From assembly GCA_964454575.1 (NCBI GenBank), contig CAYVTG010000006.1, forward strand, positions 1 through 41,440: a DNA stretch of 41,440 nucleotides, given 5' to 3'. This document shows, one piece after another, positions 1 through 8,254 of the stretch. Made by a program: the position numbers and the translations under genes. Numbering within the stretch: position 1 is the stretch's first letter; every line of letters begins with the position of its first letter. The notes beneath the pieces were generated by a model that ran no database searches, was not told the DNA's origin, and saw only the letters and a program-made list of their open reading frames with translations. Origin of the DNA: Haladaptatiplasma sp964454575. Its GTDB lineage: Archaea; Thermoplasmatota; Thermoplasmata; Halarchaeoplasmatales; Halarchaeoplasmataceae.

Positions 1-1
1 A

Positions 2-607
2 GGTAGAGAAAGGATGAGTAACGCTAAGAGAGGATTGATGAGGCTAGAAAGATTCTGCGATACCACAGTCGTTATACCCAACGACAAGCTTCTGGAATTA
101 GTCCCAAATCTGCCTTTGGACGCAGCCTTCAAGGTCGCTGACGAGGTCCTCATGGAATCGATAAAGGGGATCACGGAGATCATCACCAAACCTGGACTCG
201 TTAATCTTGATTACAACGATGTAAGAACCATAATGGACGACGGCGGTTTAGCTATGATAGGTATAGGCGAATCCGACGACCCCAATAACCGCGTCGATGA
301 GGCAGTAAATCAAGCTCTGGGCTCTCCGCTTCTGGGAAATATAGATCTCAGCGAAGCTAAGGGTGCACTCATCAAAGTCACCGGCGGGGAAGACATGACA
401 GTCAAAGAAGCCGAACAAGCCGCTGAACTGGTCAACGAGAGGATCTCATCGGAAGCAAGGATAATCTGGGGATGTACTATCGAGCACGAACTCAAGCATA
501 CCATAAAGATACTATTGGTCATCACCAACGTCCATTCGGACAGTGAAAAAGCGGCCAACATGGTGCTCGGCGGTGACGAATCCGGCGGCATACAGATGGT
601 GAGCTGA
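2..607 (+). CDS. ftsZ: Cell division protein FtsZ, C-terminal part (5' truncated by window edge)
   Basis: Tubulin-like GTPase that forms the cytokinetic ring at mid-cell. The reading frame is open from base 2, so the gene starts upstream; the ATG at 14 is internal. Visible is the C-terminal half of the family: the helix ending in VIPNDKLLELVP, the segment LPLDAAFKVADEVL, the T7 synergy loop NLDYNDVRTIM (pattern NxDxxD, which completes the GTPase site of the neighbouring subunit), then GLAMIGIGES and the C-terminal subdomain with IIWGCTIEHEL. The N-terminal nucleotide-binding half with the GGGTGTG loop lies outside the window. The protein ends soon after the globular domain with a short tail (GGDESGGIQMVS). 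The next gene begins 36 bases later on the same strand. Identification is secure; which archaeal FtsZ paralogue (FtsZ1 or FtsZ2) it is cannot be decided from this fragment. Confidence 0.96.
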   Translation, partial: GRERMSNAKRGLMRLERFCDTTVVIPNDKLLELVPNLPLDAAFKVADEVLMESIKGITEIITKPGLVNLDYNDVRTIMDDGGLAMIGIGESDDPNNRVDEAVNQALGSPLLGNIDLSEAKGALIKVTGGEDMTVKEAEQAAELVNERISSEARIIWGCTIEHELKHTIKILLVITNVHSDSEKAANMVLGGDESGGIQMVS

Positions 608-643
608 AACGCCGAAAAAACCTTTATCTTCCTTTAATATCAG

Positions 644-1243
644 ATGCTGATGTTGGCAAAAGGAGCAGGAGTTCCACTGGTATTGATTTCCATACCGTTA
701 GTGTTAGCCCTTGCTCTGTCCTTTTTCTATTTACCATCGATATTTCTATCTCTGATATTATTCATACTACTGGCCATAGCACTCATATTTTTCAGAGATC
801 CGGAGCGGCAGATATCGTCCGGGATAGTTTGCCCCGCCGATGGAAAGATAATCAAGTTGGGAAAAACAAGATTGACCATATACATGGGTCTCCACAATGT
901 ACATGTAAACAGAAGCCCGGTGTCCGGAGATGTCGTCAGCATAAAACACATACCCGGTAAGCACAGCCCTGCAAACATAGGCGACTGCGAAAACAACGAA
1001 AGGATGATCTACCACATAGACACTAAACACGGCATGGTGAAAGTGACCCAGATCGCCGGTATCATCGCCCGCAGAACAGTCTCATACGTTTCAAAGGGTG
1101 CGACTGTAAAAAGAGGTCAGCGTTTAGGTATGATACGCTTCGGTTCACGCGTGGAATTGGAACTACCGCCCGGCGCACGGTTAACAGTTGAGAAAGGAGA
1201 TATCGTAAAGGCAGGCGAGACTTCCTTGGGGGTTTGGGAGTGA
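644..1243 (+). CDS. asd: Archaetidylserine decarboxylase (phosphatidylserine decarboxylase family, short form)
   Basis: Membrane-associated pyruvoyl enzyme that decarboxylates archaetidylserine to archaetidylethanolamine. The 199-residue protein has two hydrophobic segments near the N terminus (about 8-50), then RDPER and CPADGKI, the MGLHNVHVNRSPVSG block typical of the short decarboxylase family, and the self-cleavage site RFGSRVEL, where cleavage between Gly167 and Ser168 would generate the pyruvoyl group. The following gene is the matching synthase and overlaps the stop codon (GTGA), so the two steps are translationally coupled. The archaeal lipid substrate is inferred from the genome type; the chemistry follows from the family. 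In-frame ATGs at 644 and 650 are both possible starts. Confidence 0.93.
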   Translation: MLMLAKGAGVPLVLISIPLVLALALSFFYLPSIFLSLILFILLAIALIFFRDPERQISSGIVCPADGKIIKLGKTRLTIYMGLHNVHVNRSPVSGDVVSIKHIPGKHSPANIGDCENNERMIYHIDTKHGMVKVTQIAGIIARRTVSYVSKGATVKRGQRLGMIRFGSRVELELPPGARLTVEKGDIVKAGETSLGVWE

Positions 1244-1992
1244 ATAGTTCACGAAGAGGATTCACTACCCCGGATTACATAACCATTTCCAACGGTGTAC
1301 TTGGATTTCTCGCTATCACATACGTAATAGATGGTATATACTGGCTCTCTTCCTTGATCATAGTCATATGTATAGGATTAGACGGATTGGACGGCTGGCT
1401 AGCAAGAAAGCTGGATAAAGAACATCTACTTGGAACCTACATGGACATCTTTGCAGATACACTGTCATTCTGCTTCGCTCCGGCACTTTTGGTATATTCT
1501 CATTACTACGATCTGGGACTCGGCCGTTCATGGCAGTCATTTCAAAACGGAGCCTCAACTATCGTTCCAATGATGCTTGTATTCTTTGGTATACTACGTC
1601 TTGGTAGGTTCTCCAGAGAATCAAAGGAACAACCATACTTCAACGGACTTCCCACGCCGATGATCGCGCTTTTAGTGGTATTGCTGAGTACCCTCTTCGG
1701 CATCGACGGTGTATTAGCCTATCGGCCCATATTGGTCCTTGCCATAACTTTTGTTTTGGGCAGTTTACTTTATTCAAATATCCCTTATCCCAAATTACGC
1801 GGCAGAAAATATACGATCGCCGGAGCGGTAGTACTAGTTGTCACTCTTATAGGTTTGATATCAGCAAAAAATAGTTATCCTATGGGGACATTACTCTTAC
1901 TATCAGCATCCACAATATGTTGTTTATACGTTATAATAGGACCTTTGAAGGTGTTAAAATATGACAAAAAAGACGGACCAGGAAGCGAATAG
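1240..1992 (+). CDS. CDP-alcohol phosphatidyltransferase, probable archaetidylserine synthase
   Basis: Integral membrane enzyme that would transfer the archaetidyl group of CDP-archaeol to L-serine. The full CDP-alcohol phosphotransferase signature DGx2ARx8Gx3Dx3D is present (counted from the TTG at 1234: Asp53-Gly54, Ala57-Arg58, Gly67, Asp71, Asp75), followed by several hydrophobic helices to the end. I prefer the GTG start at 1240 because it overlaps the TGA of the decarboxylase and sits seven bases after a GGGGG run; a TTG at 1234 would add only two residues. Serine as acceptor is inferred from the coupled decarboxylase gene; glycerol- or inositol-phosphate acceptors are the alternatives within this family. 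The 3' end overlaps the next gene by 32 bases. Confidence 0.9.
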   Translation: MNSSRRGFTTPDYITISNGVLGFLAITYVIDGIYWLSSLIIVICIGLDGLDGWLARKLDKEHLLGTYMDIFADTLSFCFAPALLVYSHYYDLGLGRSWQSFQNGASTIVPMMLVFFGILRLGRFSRESKEQPYFNGLPTPMIALLVVLLSTLFGIDGVLAYRPILVLAITFVLGSLLYSNIPYPKLRGRKYTIAGAVVLVVTLIGLISAKNSYPMGTLLLLSASTICCLYVIIGPLKVLKYDKKDGPGSE

Positions 1993-2347
1993 TTACTTCG
2001 ATTGTACGGACAACGAGCGAGCAGCCTTCGAATTGGGTATAAAGTTAGGAGCACTTTTTCATCAGTTCATCGGCACTCCAGTGAGCAGTAAGAATCTTGA
2101 GATACTGGAAAAGGCAATAGAACAGACTACCGAACGGCAGGCCTTTGTGACAAAAGCAGAAGTAAAGATCTTACCTAAAGACTTGGAGAACAGAACCGAG
2201 AGTGTGTTTTTCGATTATACGACCCTCTCCGGCGACATGTTGGATGTCAGAGTTCATGTAGATTTTAAAGGTATCAAAGCCGTCGGCCGTCTGGAGTACA
2301 TCTCGGAATTGGATTATCCTCTGATGTATATCGAATCTTTGGGTTGA
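1961..2347 (+). CDS. mptD: Archaeal dihydroneopterin aldolase, MptD family
   Basis: Small cytosolic enzyme that splits 7,8-dihydroneopterin to 6-hydroxymethyl-7,8-dihydropterin and glycolaldehyde in archaeal pterin synthesis (methanopterin or folate). The 128-residue length and the N-terminal block FDCTDNERAAFELGIKLGAL followed by HQFIGTPVS are typical of the archaeal MptD family, which is unrelated to bacterial FolB. The gene overlaps the end of the phosphatidyltransferase gene and has a GAAGGTG ribosome-binding site before its ATG. It sits in a lipid and cell-division cluster rather than with other pterin genes, so the context adds no support. The family call is from recognition of the N-terminal pattern. 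Confidence 0.82.
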   Translation: MTKKTDQEANSYFDCTDNERAAFELGIKLGALFHQFIGTPVSSKNLEILEKAIEQTTERQAFVTKAEVKILPKDLENRTESVFFDYTTLSGDMLDVRVHVDFKGIKAVGRLEYISELDYPLMYIESLG

Positions 2348-2399
2348 ATTCCATAGAATAATTATTTTAGGTAGAACACCATTATAGGTTGCAGATAAG

Positions 2400-2951
2400 A
2401 TGGTACAAAGTCTAAAAATCGGTATAAGTGGTTTGTTCGGTGTGGACAAGACCGGGTCCCTGATAAAGATAATCGATATGCTGGCCGAAGAAGGCATAAG
2501 TATAGGTGGGTTGCTGACCGAGCCGATAATGGAGGACAACAGGATCGTAGGATATCAGGTGATGAATTGGCGTACTAAGGAAAAAGCCATACTCGCACAT
2601 CTGCATATAGACACACCGGTGGAGATAGACGGTTATAATGTAGATCTTGAAAATCTCGATGAAGTAGGCGTCAAGGCCATAGAAGATGCTGCTTTACGTG
2701 ATGACGTTATCCTGATAGATGAAGCCGGTAAGATGCATGTCCAAAGCGAGCGTTTTAACGAAGTTGTAAAGGCAGTTTTTGAGCTAGAGAAGCCGCTGAT
2801 ACTCACATATCATAAAAAATCAAGGAGTAAACTCCTCCAAGACGTTCGCCGGAGGAACGACGTTCGCATATTCGAGCTCACCGAGATAAACAAAGGCATA
2901 CTTCCACACAAAGTCGTCGAATTGATCCGAGACGAGATAAAAGGCGGTTAA
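2400..2951 (+). CDS. THEP1-like nucleoside-triphosphatase with a non-canonical P-loop
   Basis: The 183-residue protein matches the length and layout of the archaeal/bacterial THEP1 NTPase family (P-loop NTPases of uncertain cellular role that hydrolyse ATP and GTP slowly). The Walker B region VILIDEAGKMH corresponds to the family motif IDEIGKME, and the segment ISIGGLLTEPI corresponds to the usual GFxTEEI strand. The Walker A loop is unusual: it reads GLFGVDKTGS at residues 11-20, so the Gly just before the Lys is Asp and the usual Thr-Thr after the Lys is Thr-Gly. It may bind nucleotide weakly or have a different role. It is followed after two bases by trm1 and is probably co-transcribed with it. 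Confidence 0.8.
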   Translation: MVQSLKIGISGLFGVDKTGSLIKIIDMLAEEGISIGGLLTEPIMEDNRIVGYQVMNWRTKEKAILAHLHIDTPVEIDGYNVDLENLDEVGVKAIEDAALRDDVILIDEAGKMHVQSERFNEVVKAVFELEKPLILTYHKKSRSKLLQDVRRRNDVRIFELTEINKGILPHKVVELIRDEIKGG

Positions 2952-2953
2952 AT

Positions 2954-4024
2954 TTGAAGCTCGTAAAGGTATCGGAAGGTGAAACAGACGTATTCGTTCC
3001 GGAACATGAGAAGGGCCCAGGACCAAGGGGTACGGATCTACCGATATTTTACAATCCTGCAATGGAACGAAATCGAGACATATCGATATCTTTTTTGAAA
3101 GCGCTGGGTGTAAAAGGAAAGAGATTGTTAGATGGTATGGCTGCCAGCGGAGTCAGGGGTGTAAGGATGGCGAATGAACTAGATGCAGAAGAAGTTGTTC
3201 TCACAGATGTATCGCGTGAATCTGTAAAGCTCATCGAAAAGAACATAGCTCTGAACGGTTTAAATGCCCGAGTGTTCAACGATTCGTTGGAATCTCACCT
3301 ACTTGATAATCGCTGCAAGTATGATTATGTGGATCTGGATCCCTTCGGAACACCGGTGCCATTTTTACCGACGGTTCTCAGATATACAACTAGAAACGGG
3401 GTCGTCGGCTTGAGTGCAACAGATACTTCAGTTCTGTGCGGTACATATCCTAAAAAATGTTTGCGGCTTTATTCCGCTAGACCGGAGAACAACTGGTGCA
3501 GACACGAAAATGGTCTGCGCATACTCATTGGGCACATCGTCCGGGAGGCCGCAAGATACGATAGGGGAGCAGTTCCTCTGCTCTCGTATTACGACGGACA
3601 TCACTTTCGTGTTTACGTTAAGCTGGAGGCAGGTGCAAAAAAAGCCGATGGAGCTCTTAAGAAATTGGGATGCTACGATTTCAGCGACTACGATTGGAAC
3701 GAAGGCTCAGAAACAGGCCCTATGTGGACTGGTAAATTGTCCTCATATGAGATATTGGATGATATGTCGCCCATTGGACGATTAGACCAAGACTCACTTG
3801 ATATCTGGAGAGAGGAAACTTCGATGCCTCCATTATTCTACGATACTTCAGCGATATCAAAGCATCTAAAACTAGCTCCGCCTCCCTTGGACTATATCAT
3901 CTCTGAGATACGGGAAAATGGTCATCAAGCGGTAAAAACACACTTTTCACCCACAGCGTTCAAAACGGATGCTTCTTCGTCTGTGGTTTTAAAAGTTTTC
4001 AAGACTTATTCCCCCGAGAACTGA
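2954..4024 (+). CDS. trm1: tRNA (guanine-26-N2)-dimethyltransferase Trm1
   Basis: Class I S-adenosylmethionine-dependent enzyme that dimethylates G26 in tRNA. The 356-residue length is normal for archaeal Trm1. Seen are the N-terminal substrate segment GPGPRGTDLPIFYNPAMERN, the SAM motif LLDGMAASGVRGVRMA (about 58-73), the acidic strand VVLTDVSRESV, and the catalytic DLDPFGTP motif at 127-134; a Cys/His-bearing region follows (CGTYPKKCLR, NWCRHENGLR). The start is TTG at 2954, two bases after the stop of the NTPase gene and close behind an AAAGGCGG ribosome-binding site. The 3' end overlaps the convergent PAPS-reductase-like gene by 26 bases. Confidence 0.95.
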   Translation: MKLVKVSEGETDVFVPEHEKGPGPRGTDLPIFYNPAMERNRDISISFLKALGVKGKRLLDGMAASGVRGVRMANELDAEEVVLTDVSRESVKLIEKNIALNGLNARVFNDSLESHLLDNRCKYDYVDLDPFGTPVPFLPTVLRYTTRNGVVGLSATDTSVLCGTYPKKCLRLYSARPENNWCRHENGLRILIGHIVREAARYDRGAVPLLSYYDGHHFRVYVKLEAGAKKADGALKKLGCYDFSDYDWNEGSETGPMWTGKLSSYEILDDMSPIGRLDQDSLDIWREETSMPPLFYDTSAISKHLKLAPPPLDYIISEIRENGHQAVKTHFSPTAFKTDASSSVVLKVFKTYSPEN

Positions 4025-5753
4025 ATTCGGTCACGGGGCATTTGCTGTTTAAACACATACCACACGAAGTGCATCTTTCATCATCCACAACGATACCACC
4101 GTTGATGCTGATCGCATCCTGCGGACACCTTGCGGCACATATGCCACATTCCACACAGTGATTTGCCCGTAGATACAGTTCAACCGTTCCTTTATCTGAT
4201 AGGTCTATGCCCAAGGCTTCCACGAGCTTTGCGGTCTTTTCATCTTCTTTGATCTCTGTTAGTGTTGGTAGTGTGTGGTCTGTTCCTGTGTTCTCTTCGA
4301 AAACGACCCCTCTATCTTCAAGCATGGACAACAATTCCTCCGGTGGGCGCAGCCACCTCCACAAACCGTACTCTATCCATTCTTCAGGCAGTTTTGCTCT
4401 TTTGGAATATCTCTTCAGTGCCTCTTCGAACCTACCGTATTCATCGTAGTTCTCTCGCAGTATGTCGAGTTCTGCCAAGTCCGAAGCGGGACACAGCCAG
4501 CAGCCGATCCTCTCGAATCCCTTTTCGTACCAGGGATTGTACTCCGCATATCGAGAGAACAAGTACATCCAGACGTGCAGTGCTGTCCAATCCTGTATGG
4601 GTGACGTACCCACTTGTCCCGGGATCCACGGATTGTCCCAGGTATCTCCGTGCTGCATACGGTTCTCGGATTCGTATCTTCTCTGCCCGATGAATGAGAG
4701 CACACCGTCTTCGTACTCTTCCTTGATCAATCCTGCTATGGGACCCAGTTTGCACGTTTTACAGCACCAACGGTGATCCCTGGCCGATGGTCCGAAGTAT
4801 TCTACATTGTCCCAGTAACCACCCTTTACAGTTCTCATCAACAGATCCAGATCGTACTTTTCTGCAGTACGCTTCACATTTTCGATGGTCTCCGGGAGCT
4901 CGATACCCGTATCGATGAAGATCATATCAGTTTTTATACCGGCTTCGAGCACCAGCAGTAAAGTTGCTAAGGAGTCCTTTCCGCCACTGTATGATACTGC
5001 TGTGGGCAGGGATATCTCGTCTACCTTGTCCTTGATGAACTCTACGGCTTTTTCGACCATGGAATCTATCTTTTGTTCATTTGCCTTCAGTGTTTCATCC
5101 CAGGTCTGTCCACTTTTTAGTGGGATATATCCCGATGCCTTCCATCTTACCTTGACGCCTTTACCACGGTCTGCTTCCAACAGTTCTTTACCGCCCCTGT
5201 ACGCCGGACCGGTCGCCAGTACCTTTCCGTCGGGCTCCAGTATCAGCACTTCGTCCTCAGTTTCGATATCTTCGTCGCCTTCCATTATACCTACTGCAAG
5301 AGCACTGGCCCCATTTTTTATGGGATCCACAGCACCGATATCCATGAGAACGTATCCTTTTTCCGGGGTCGGTAAAGTATCCCACGGCCTCAGAATAAAT
5401 TGATATGGGAATTTATCTGCGAAGCGTCTTCGTAGATCGTATCTGAGAGTTCCGACCGGCCTTCCGTCGACTATCACTTCGTCCATACGGTCGGAGCTAG
5501 GGCAGCTGTTGAGAAGGACTATCTTGTTCTCCGACACTACGTGTTTAGAATATTCGTCTCCCCACTGCATATCGATGGTCTTCCGTATCAACTCTATATC
5601 GTAGTCGAAGGCAGGTCTAACGTCTCCTGGAGGCGTCACAGTCACCGGCTTCGGTTCTTTTGAGCATATCCCACACGGCTCTCCGGCTAACAGTGGAACG
5701 TTGCACGTGTGACACCAGTGTAATTCTAACTTTCCCAGATGTACTGCAGGCAT
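3999..5753 (-). CDS. PAPS-reductase-like PP-loop protein with zinc ribbon, PUA and 2x[4Fe-4S] ferredoxin domains
   Basis: 584-residue multidomain protein. In order: a zinc ribbon near the N terminus (HWCHTCNVPL..EPCGIC, about 11-30); a region of about 100 residues; a PUA-like domain (about 130-205) with ALAVGIMEGD and PDGKVLATGPAY; an adenosine-phosphosulfate-reductase fold with the PP-loop SYSGGKDSLATLL; a Cys-rich segment RWCCKTCKLGP; GQRRYESENR; GCWLCPAS; and a C-terminal ferredoxin with CVECGICAARCP and CTSCGMCLNSKCP. The PP-loop activates a substrate with ATP and the clusters can supply electrons. In archaea such proteins are annotated as PAPS reductases, but the PUA domain is normally an RNA-binding module, so sulfur transfer to RNA is an alternative. 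It is convergent with trm1 and divergent from the thermosome. A TATA-like box lies near 5791-5799. Confidence 0.88.
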   Translation of the reverse strand: MPAVHLGKLELHWCHTCNVPLLAGEPCGICSKEPKPVTVTPPGDVRPAFDYDIELIRKTIDMQWGDEYSKHVVSENKIVLLNSCPSSDRMDEVIVDGRPVGTLRYDLRRRFADKFPYQFILRPWDTLPTPEKGYVLMDIGAVDPIKNGASALAVGIMEGDEDIETEDEVLILEPDGKVLATGPAYRGGKELLEADRGKGVKVRWKASGYIPLKSGQTWDETLKANEQKIDSMVEKAVEFIKDKVDEISLPTAVSYSGGKDSLATLLLVLEAGIKTDMIFIDTGIELPETIENVKRTAEKYDLDLLMRTVKGGYWDNVEYFGPSARDHRWCCKTCKLGPIAGLIKEEYEDGVLSFIGQRRYESENRMQHGDTWDNPWIPGQVGTSPIQDWTALHVWMYLFSRYAEYNPWYEKGFERIGCWLCPASDLAELDILRENYDEYGRFEEALKRYSKRAKLPEEWIEYGLWRWLRPPEELLSMLEDRGVVFEENTGTDHTLPTLTEIKEDEKTAKLVEALGIDLSDKGTVELYLRANHCVECGICAARCPQDAISINGGIVVDDERCTSCGMCLNSKCPVTEFSSRGNKS

Positions 5754-5820
5754 ATCTCGAACTCACATGTACGGAGGATAAAATCTTTGCGTATATTATA
5801 GGGTGGGTAACCCGTTAAGT

Positions 5821-5870
5821 ATTTATAGAACCTCTATATAGCAAAAGACACTAAAAAAACAAAAGGTGGT
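5821..5870 (+). promoter_or_regulatory. Thermosome promoter and ribosome-binding site
   Basis: A TATA-like octamer, ATTTATAG, lies at 5821-5828, and an alternative CTATATA follows at 5834-5840. The ribosome-binding site AAAGGTGGT at 5862-5870 is seven bases before the ATG at 5878, which argues against the in-frame GTG at 5866. The expected transcript start near 5850 leaves a short leader. No palindromic heat-shock operator was obvious. Confidence 0.5.
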
Positions 5871-5877
5871 AAAAAAT

Positions 5878-7536
5878 ATGTTTGGAGGAAACCAACCGAT
5901 ATTACTGTTAAAAGAAGGAACGACAAGGGAACGAGGCAGCGATGCCCAGAAAAGGAACATCGCAGCCGCAAAAGCCATCGCAGATGCGGTCAGGACGACC
6001 CTGGGACCGAAGGGCATGGACAAGATGCTCGTCGACAGTCTGGGCGACGTTGTGATCACAAACGATGGTGCGACAATCCTCAGTGAAATAGACATCGAAC
6101 ACCCAGCGGCCAAGATGGTCGTAGAGGTAGCCGAGAGTCAGGATGACGAATGCGGCGACGGAACCACATCTGTAGTGGTACTCTCCGGAGAGTTCCTGAA
6201 GCACGCTGAAGATCTCATCGAGCAGAAAGTACATCCCAGCATAATCGCTAAGGGATTCAGGATGGCAGCCATAAAGTCAGGCGAGATACTGGATAAGGCA
6301 AAGATCGACATCGATATCGATGATGTAGAGCTTTTGAAGGATGTCGCGATGACGGCCATGACCGGTAAATCCATCGAAGGCAACAAGATAGCACTCGCCG
6401 AGATGGTGGTAACTGCAGTAAAGCAGGTCGCTGAAAAGGAAGACGGCAATTACGTAGTTGACATCGACAACATCAAAGTCGAGAAGAAAGCGGGTGCAAG
6501 TGTTGACCGCTCGGAACTGATCAACGGTCTGATACTGGACAAAGAACGGCTGCACTCCAGCATGCCCAAGGAAGTAAAGAACGCAAAGATAGCACTGCTG
6601 GATTCCGCACTCGAGATCAAAGACACCGAGATGGACGCAGAGATAGAGATAACCAGCCCGGATCAACTACAGCAATTCCTGGATGAAGAGGAAAAGACCA
6701 TCAAAGATATGGTAGATATGGTAGTCAAATCCGGAGCGAACGTACTCCTCTGTCAGAAAGGAGTCGATGATCTAGCTCAGCACTACTTGGCCAAGAAAGG
6801 CGTTTTCGCCATACGCAGGGTAAAGAAATCAGATATGAAGAAACTCGCAAAGTCTACCGGTGCTAAGATCGTGACCAATCTCAAGGACTTGACCAAAAAG
6901 GATCTTGGAAAAGCCAAAATGGTACACGAGAAACTAGTAGCTGACGACCACATGACCTTCATAGAGGGAGCCGACAAAGGAAAGGCAGTATCTCTTATGT
7001 TGAGAGGTGGTACATCACATATAGTTGACGAACTGGAAAGAGCCATACACGATGCTCTCAAAGTCGTTGCAGTCGCCATCGAAGACGGAGCTATACTACC
7101 CGGCGGCGGTGCCACAGAGATCGAGTTGAGAAACAAACTCGAAGACTATGCGGACACCATCGAAGGACGTGAGCAGCTGGCCATCAGAGCATACGCATCT
7201 GCATTATCCGTCATACCGAGAACACTGGCAGAAAATGCAGGCATGGACGGTATCGATATACTCATGAAGTTGAACGCAGCCCATGAAAAGGACGGCAAGC
7301 AGAACCACGGTATCGAGATCATCAGCGGAGATATCCTTGATATGATCGAGGGCAAAGTGATCGAACCCTTCCGTGTAAAGAACCAGGCCGTCCAGGCAGC
7401 TACCGAGGTCGCCAACATGATCCTCAGGATCGACGACGTTGTAGCATCCAAAGGCGGCGGAGGCGGCGAAGGCGGTATGCCACCGGGAGCCGGCGGAATG
7501 CCTCCAGGAATGGGCGGCATGGGCGGCATGATGTAA
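5878..7536 (+). CDS. thsA: Thermosome subunit (group II chaperonin, HSP60/TCP-1 family)
   Basis: Subunit of the double-ring archaeal chaperonin that folds cytosolic proteins with ATP. The 552-residue protein begins MFGGNQPILLLKEG and carries TLGPKGMDKML, VITNDGATILSEI (about 59-71), ECGDGTTSVVVL (91-102) with the catalytic Asp, and the late GGGATEIELR and RIDDVVASKGG segments. It ends in a Gly-Met-Pro tail (GGMPPG repeats, then GGMGGMM) typical of thermosomes. The ATG at 5878 gives the conserved N terminus and a good ribosome-binding site. It is monocistronic, between the divergent PAPS-reductase-like gene and convergent tmk. Only this one subunit gene is in the window; whether the complex is homo- or hetero-oligomeric cannot be seen. 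Confidence 0.98.
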   Translation: MFGGNQPILLLKEGTTRERGSDAQKRNIAAAKAIADAVRTTLGPKGMDKMLVDSLGDVVITNDGATILSEIDIEHPAAKMVVEVAESQDDECGDGTTSVVVLSGEFLKHAEDLIEQKVHPSIIAKGFRMAAIKSGEILDKAKIDIDIDDVELLKDVAMTAMTGKSIEGNKIALAEMVVTAVKQVAEKEDGNYVVDIDNIKVEKKAGASVDRSELINGLILDKERLHSSMPKEVKNAKIALLDSALEIKDTEMDAEIEITSPDQLQQFLDEEEKTIKDMVDMVVKSGANVLLCQKGVDDLAQHYLAKKGVFAIRRVKKSDMKKLAKSTGAKIVTNLKDLTKKDLGKAKMVHEKLVADDHMTFIEGADKGKAVSLMLRGGTSHIVDELERAIHDALKVVAVAIEDGAILPGGGATEIELRNKLEDYADTIEGREQLAIRAYASALSVIPRTLAENAGMDGIDILMKLNAAHEKDGKQNHGIEIISGDILDMIEGKVIEPFRVKNQAVQAATEVANMILRIDDVVASKGGGGGEGGMPPGAGGMPPGMGGMGGMM

Positions 7537-7556
7537 GCTCGGCCAAACCGACTATT

Positions 7557-7570
7557 AAAAAAATAAAAAA
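7557..7570 (-). terminator. T-rich terminator of tmk
   Basis: On the minus strand, 16 bases after the tmk stop, the sequence is TTTTTTATTTTTTT, an uninterrupted T-rich tract of the kind that ends archaeal transcripts. There is no clear hairpin before it. Read on the plus strand the tract is A-rich and would not end thermosome transcripts; the weaker T run at 7579-7586 may do that. Confidence 0.45.
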
Positions 7571-7586
7571 CCCTTTCCCCTTATTT

Positions 7587-8156
7587 TTACAAAATACTTT
7601 TAACTACTGCCAGCACATCCTCTTTCACTTCTTCAAGCTCCCTGCCGGCATCTAATATCTCCCAGCCGTGGTCACGGGCGAGTTCTAGGTAGTTATCCCT
7701 TACCTTTTGTAAAAAAGAGCTCCGTTCGTATTTGCTGGTATCGTCCCTACTGGATATCCTGTCCAGGGCCTCCTCCACCTCCACATCGAACAAGATGGTT
7801 ACATCCGCTTCCAACACGAAGGGTTTTTGGATATCCACCAGGTAGTCCATATCTATCATCCCATGGGCCGCTTGATATGCCGCTGTGGAGCCCCAGTATC
7901 TATCGCAAAGCACACTGCGTCCTTTAGCGAGTTCCTTTTCTATGGCTTCCGTATGCTCCGCCCGGTCACCCAGATATAGAAACAATTCCAGGTAGGGCGT
8001 CGTGTCTTCGTAGGCTGCTTTGTCCGCCAGCCGTCCCACTTCTGAGTCCGTCGGCTCGCTGGTTATGTAAAGATCTTCCATGGCTCCGGAAAGCTCTCTG
8101 GCGATGGTGGATTTACCAGAACCGTCGATCCCCTCGAAGACGATGAACTTTGCCAT
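7587..8156 (-). CDS. tmk: Thymidylate (dTMP) kinase
   Basis: Phosphorylates dTMP to dTDP with ATP for DNA synthesis. The 189-residue protein starts MAKFIVFEGIDGSGKST, with the P-loop at residues 9-17; EPTDSEVG matches the TREP-like segment, and CDRYWGSTAAYQ is the DR(Y/F)xxSxxAYQ motif that binds the nucleotide base. A lid region rich in Arg follows (RISSRDDTSKYER). Length is slightly short of the 200-215 residues of many bacterial enzymes but normal for archaea. It is convergent with the thermosome gene and divergent from the Sm/L37e operon, so it appears to be transcribed alone. Confidence 0.95.
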   Translation of the reverse strand: MAKFIVFEGIDGSGKSTIARELSGAMEDLYITSEPTDSEVGRLADKAAYEDTTPYLELFLYLGDRAEHTEAIEKELAKGRSVLCDRYWGSTAAYQAAHGMIDMDYLVDIQKPFVLEADVTILFDVEVEEALDRISSRDDTSKYERSSFLQKVRDNYLELARDHGWEILDAGRELEEVKEDVLAVVKSIL

Positions 8157-8221
8157 GTTCGCTCAAAGGGGACTCTTGATAAAATAATTTGCCTATCGGA
8201 TGGTTAACTCCGAGGCATTAG

Positions 8222-8229
8222 CTTTAAGT
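8222..8229 (+). promoter_or_regulatory. TATA-like box of the Sm/L37e operon
   Basis: CTTTAAGT is centred about 29 bases before the Sm ATG at 8255, which would place transcription start at or next to the start codon. A second TATA-like run (GTATATAAT) at 8237-8245 is too close to the gene to direct it. Confidence 0.4.
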
Positions 8230-8254
8230 AGGGGTAGTATATAATGGGCACAAC

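Noticed and set aside
5866..5877. GTG start for the thermosome at 5866
   Set aside because: This GTG is part of the AAAGGTGGT ribosome-binding site; the ATG at 5878 gives the conserved N terminus.
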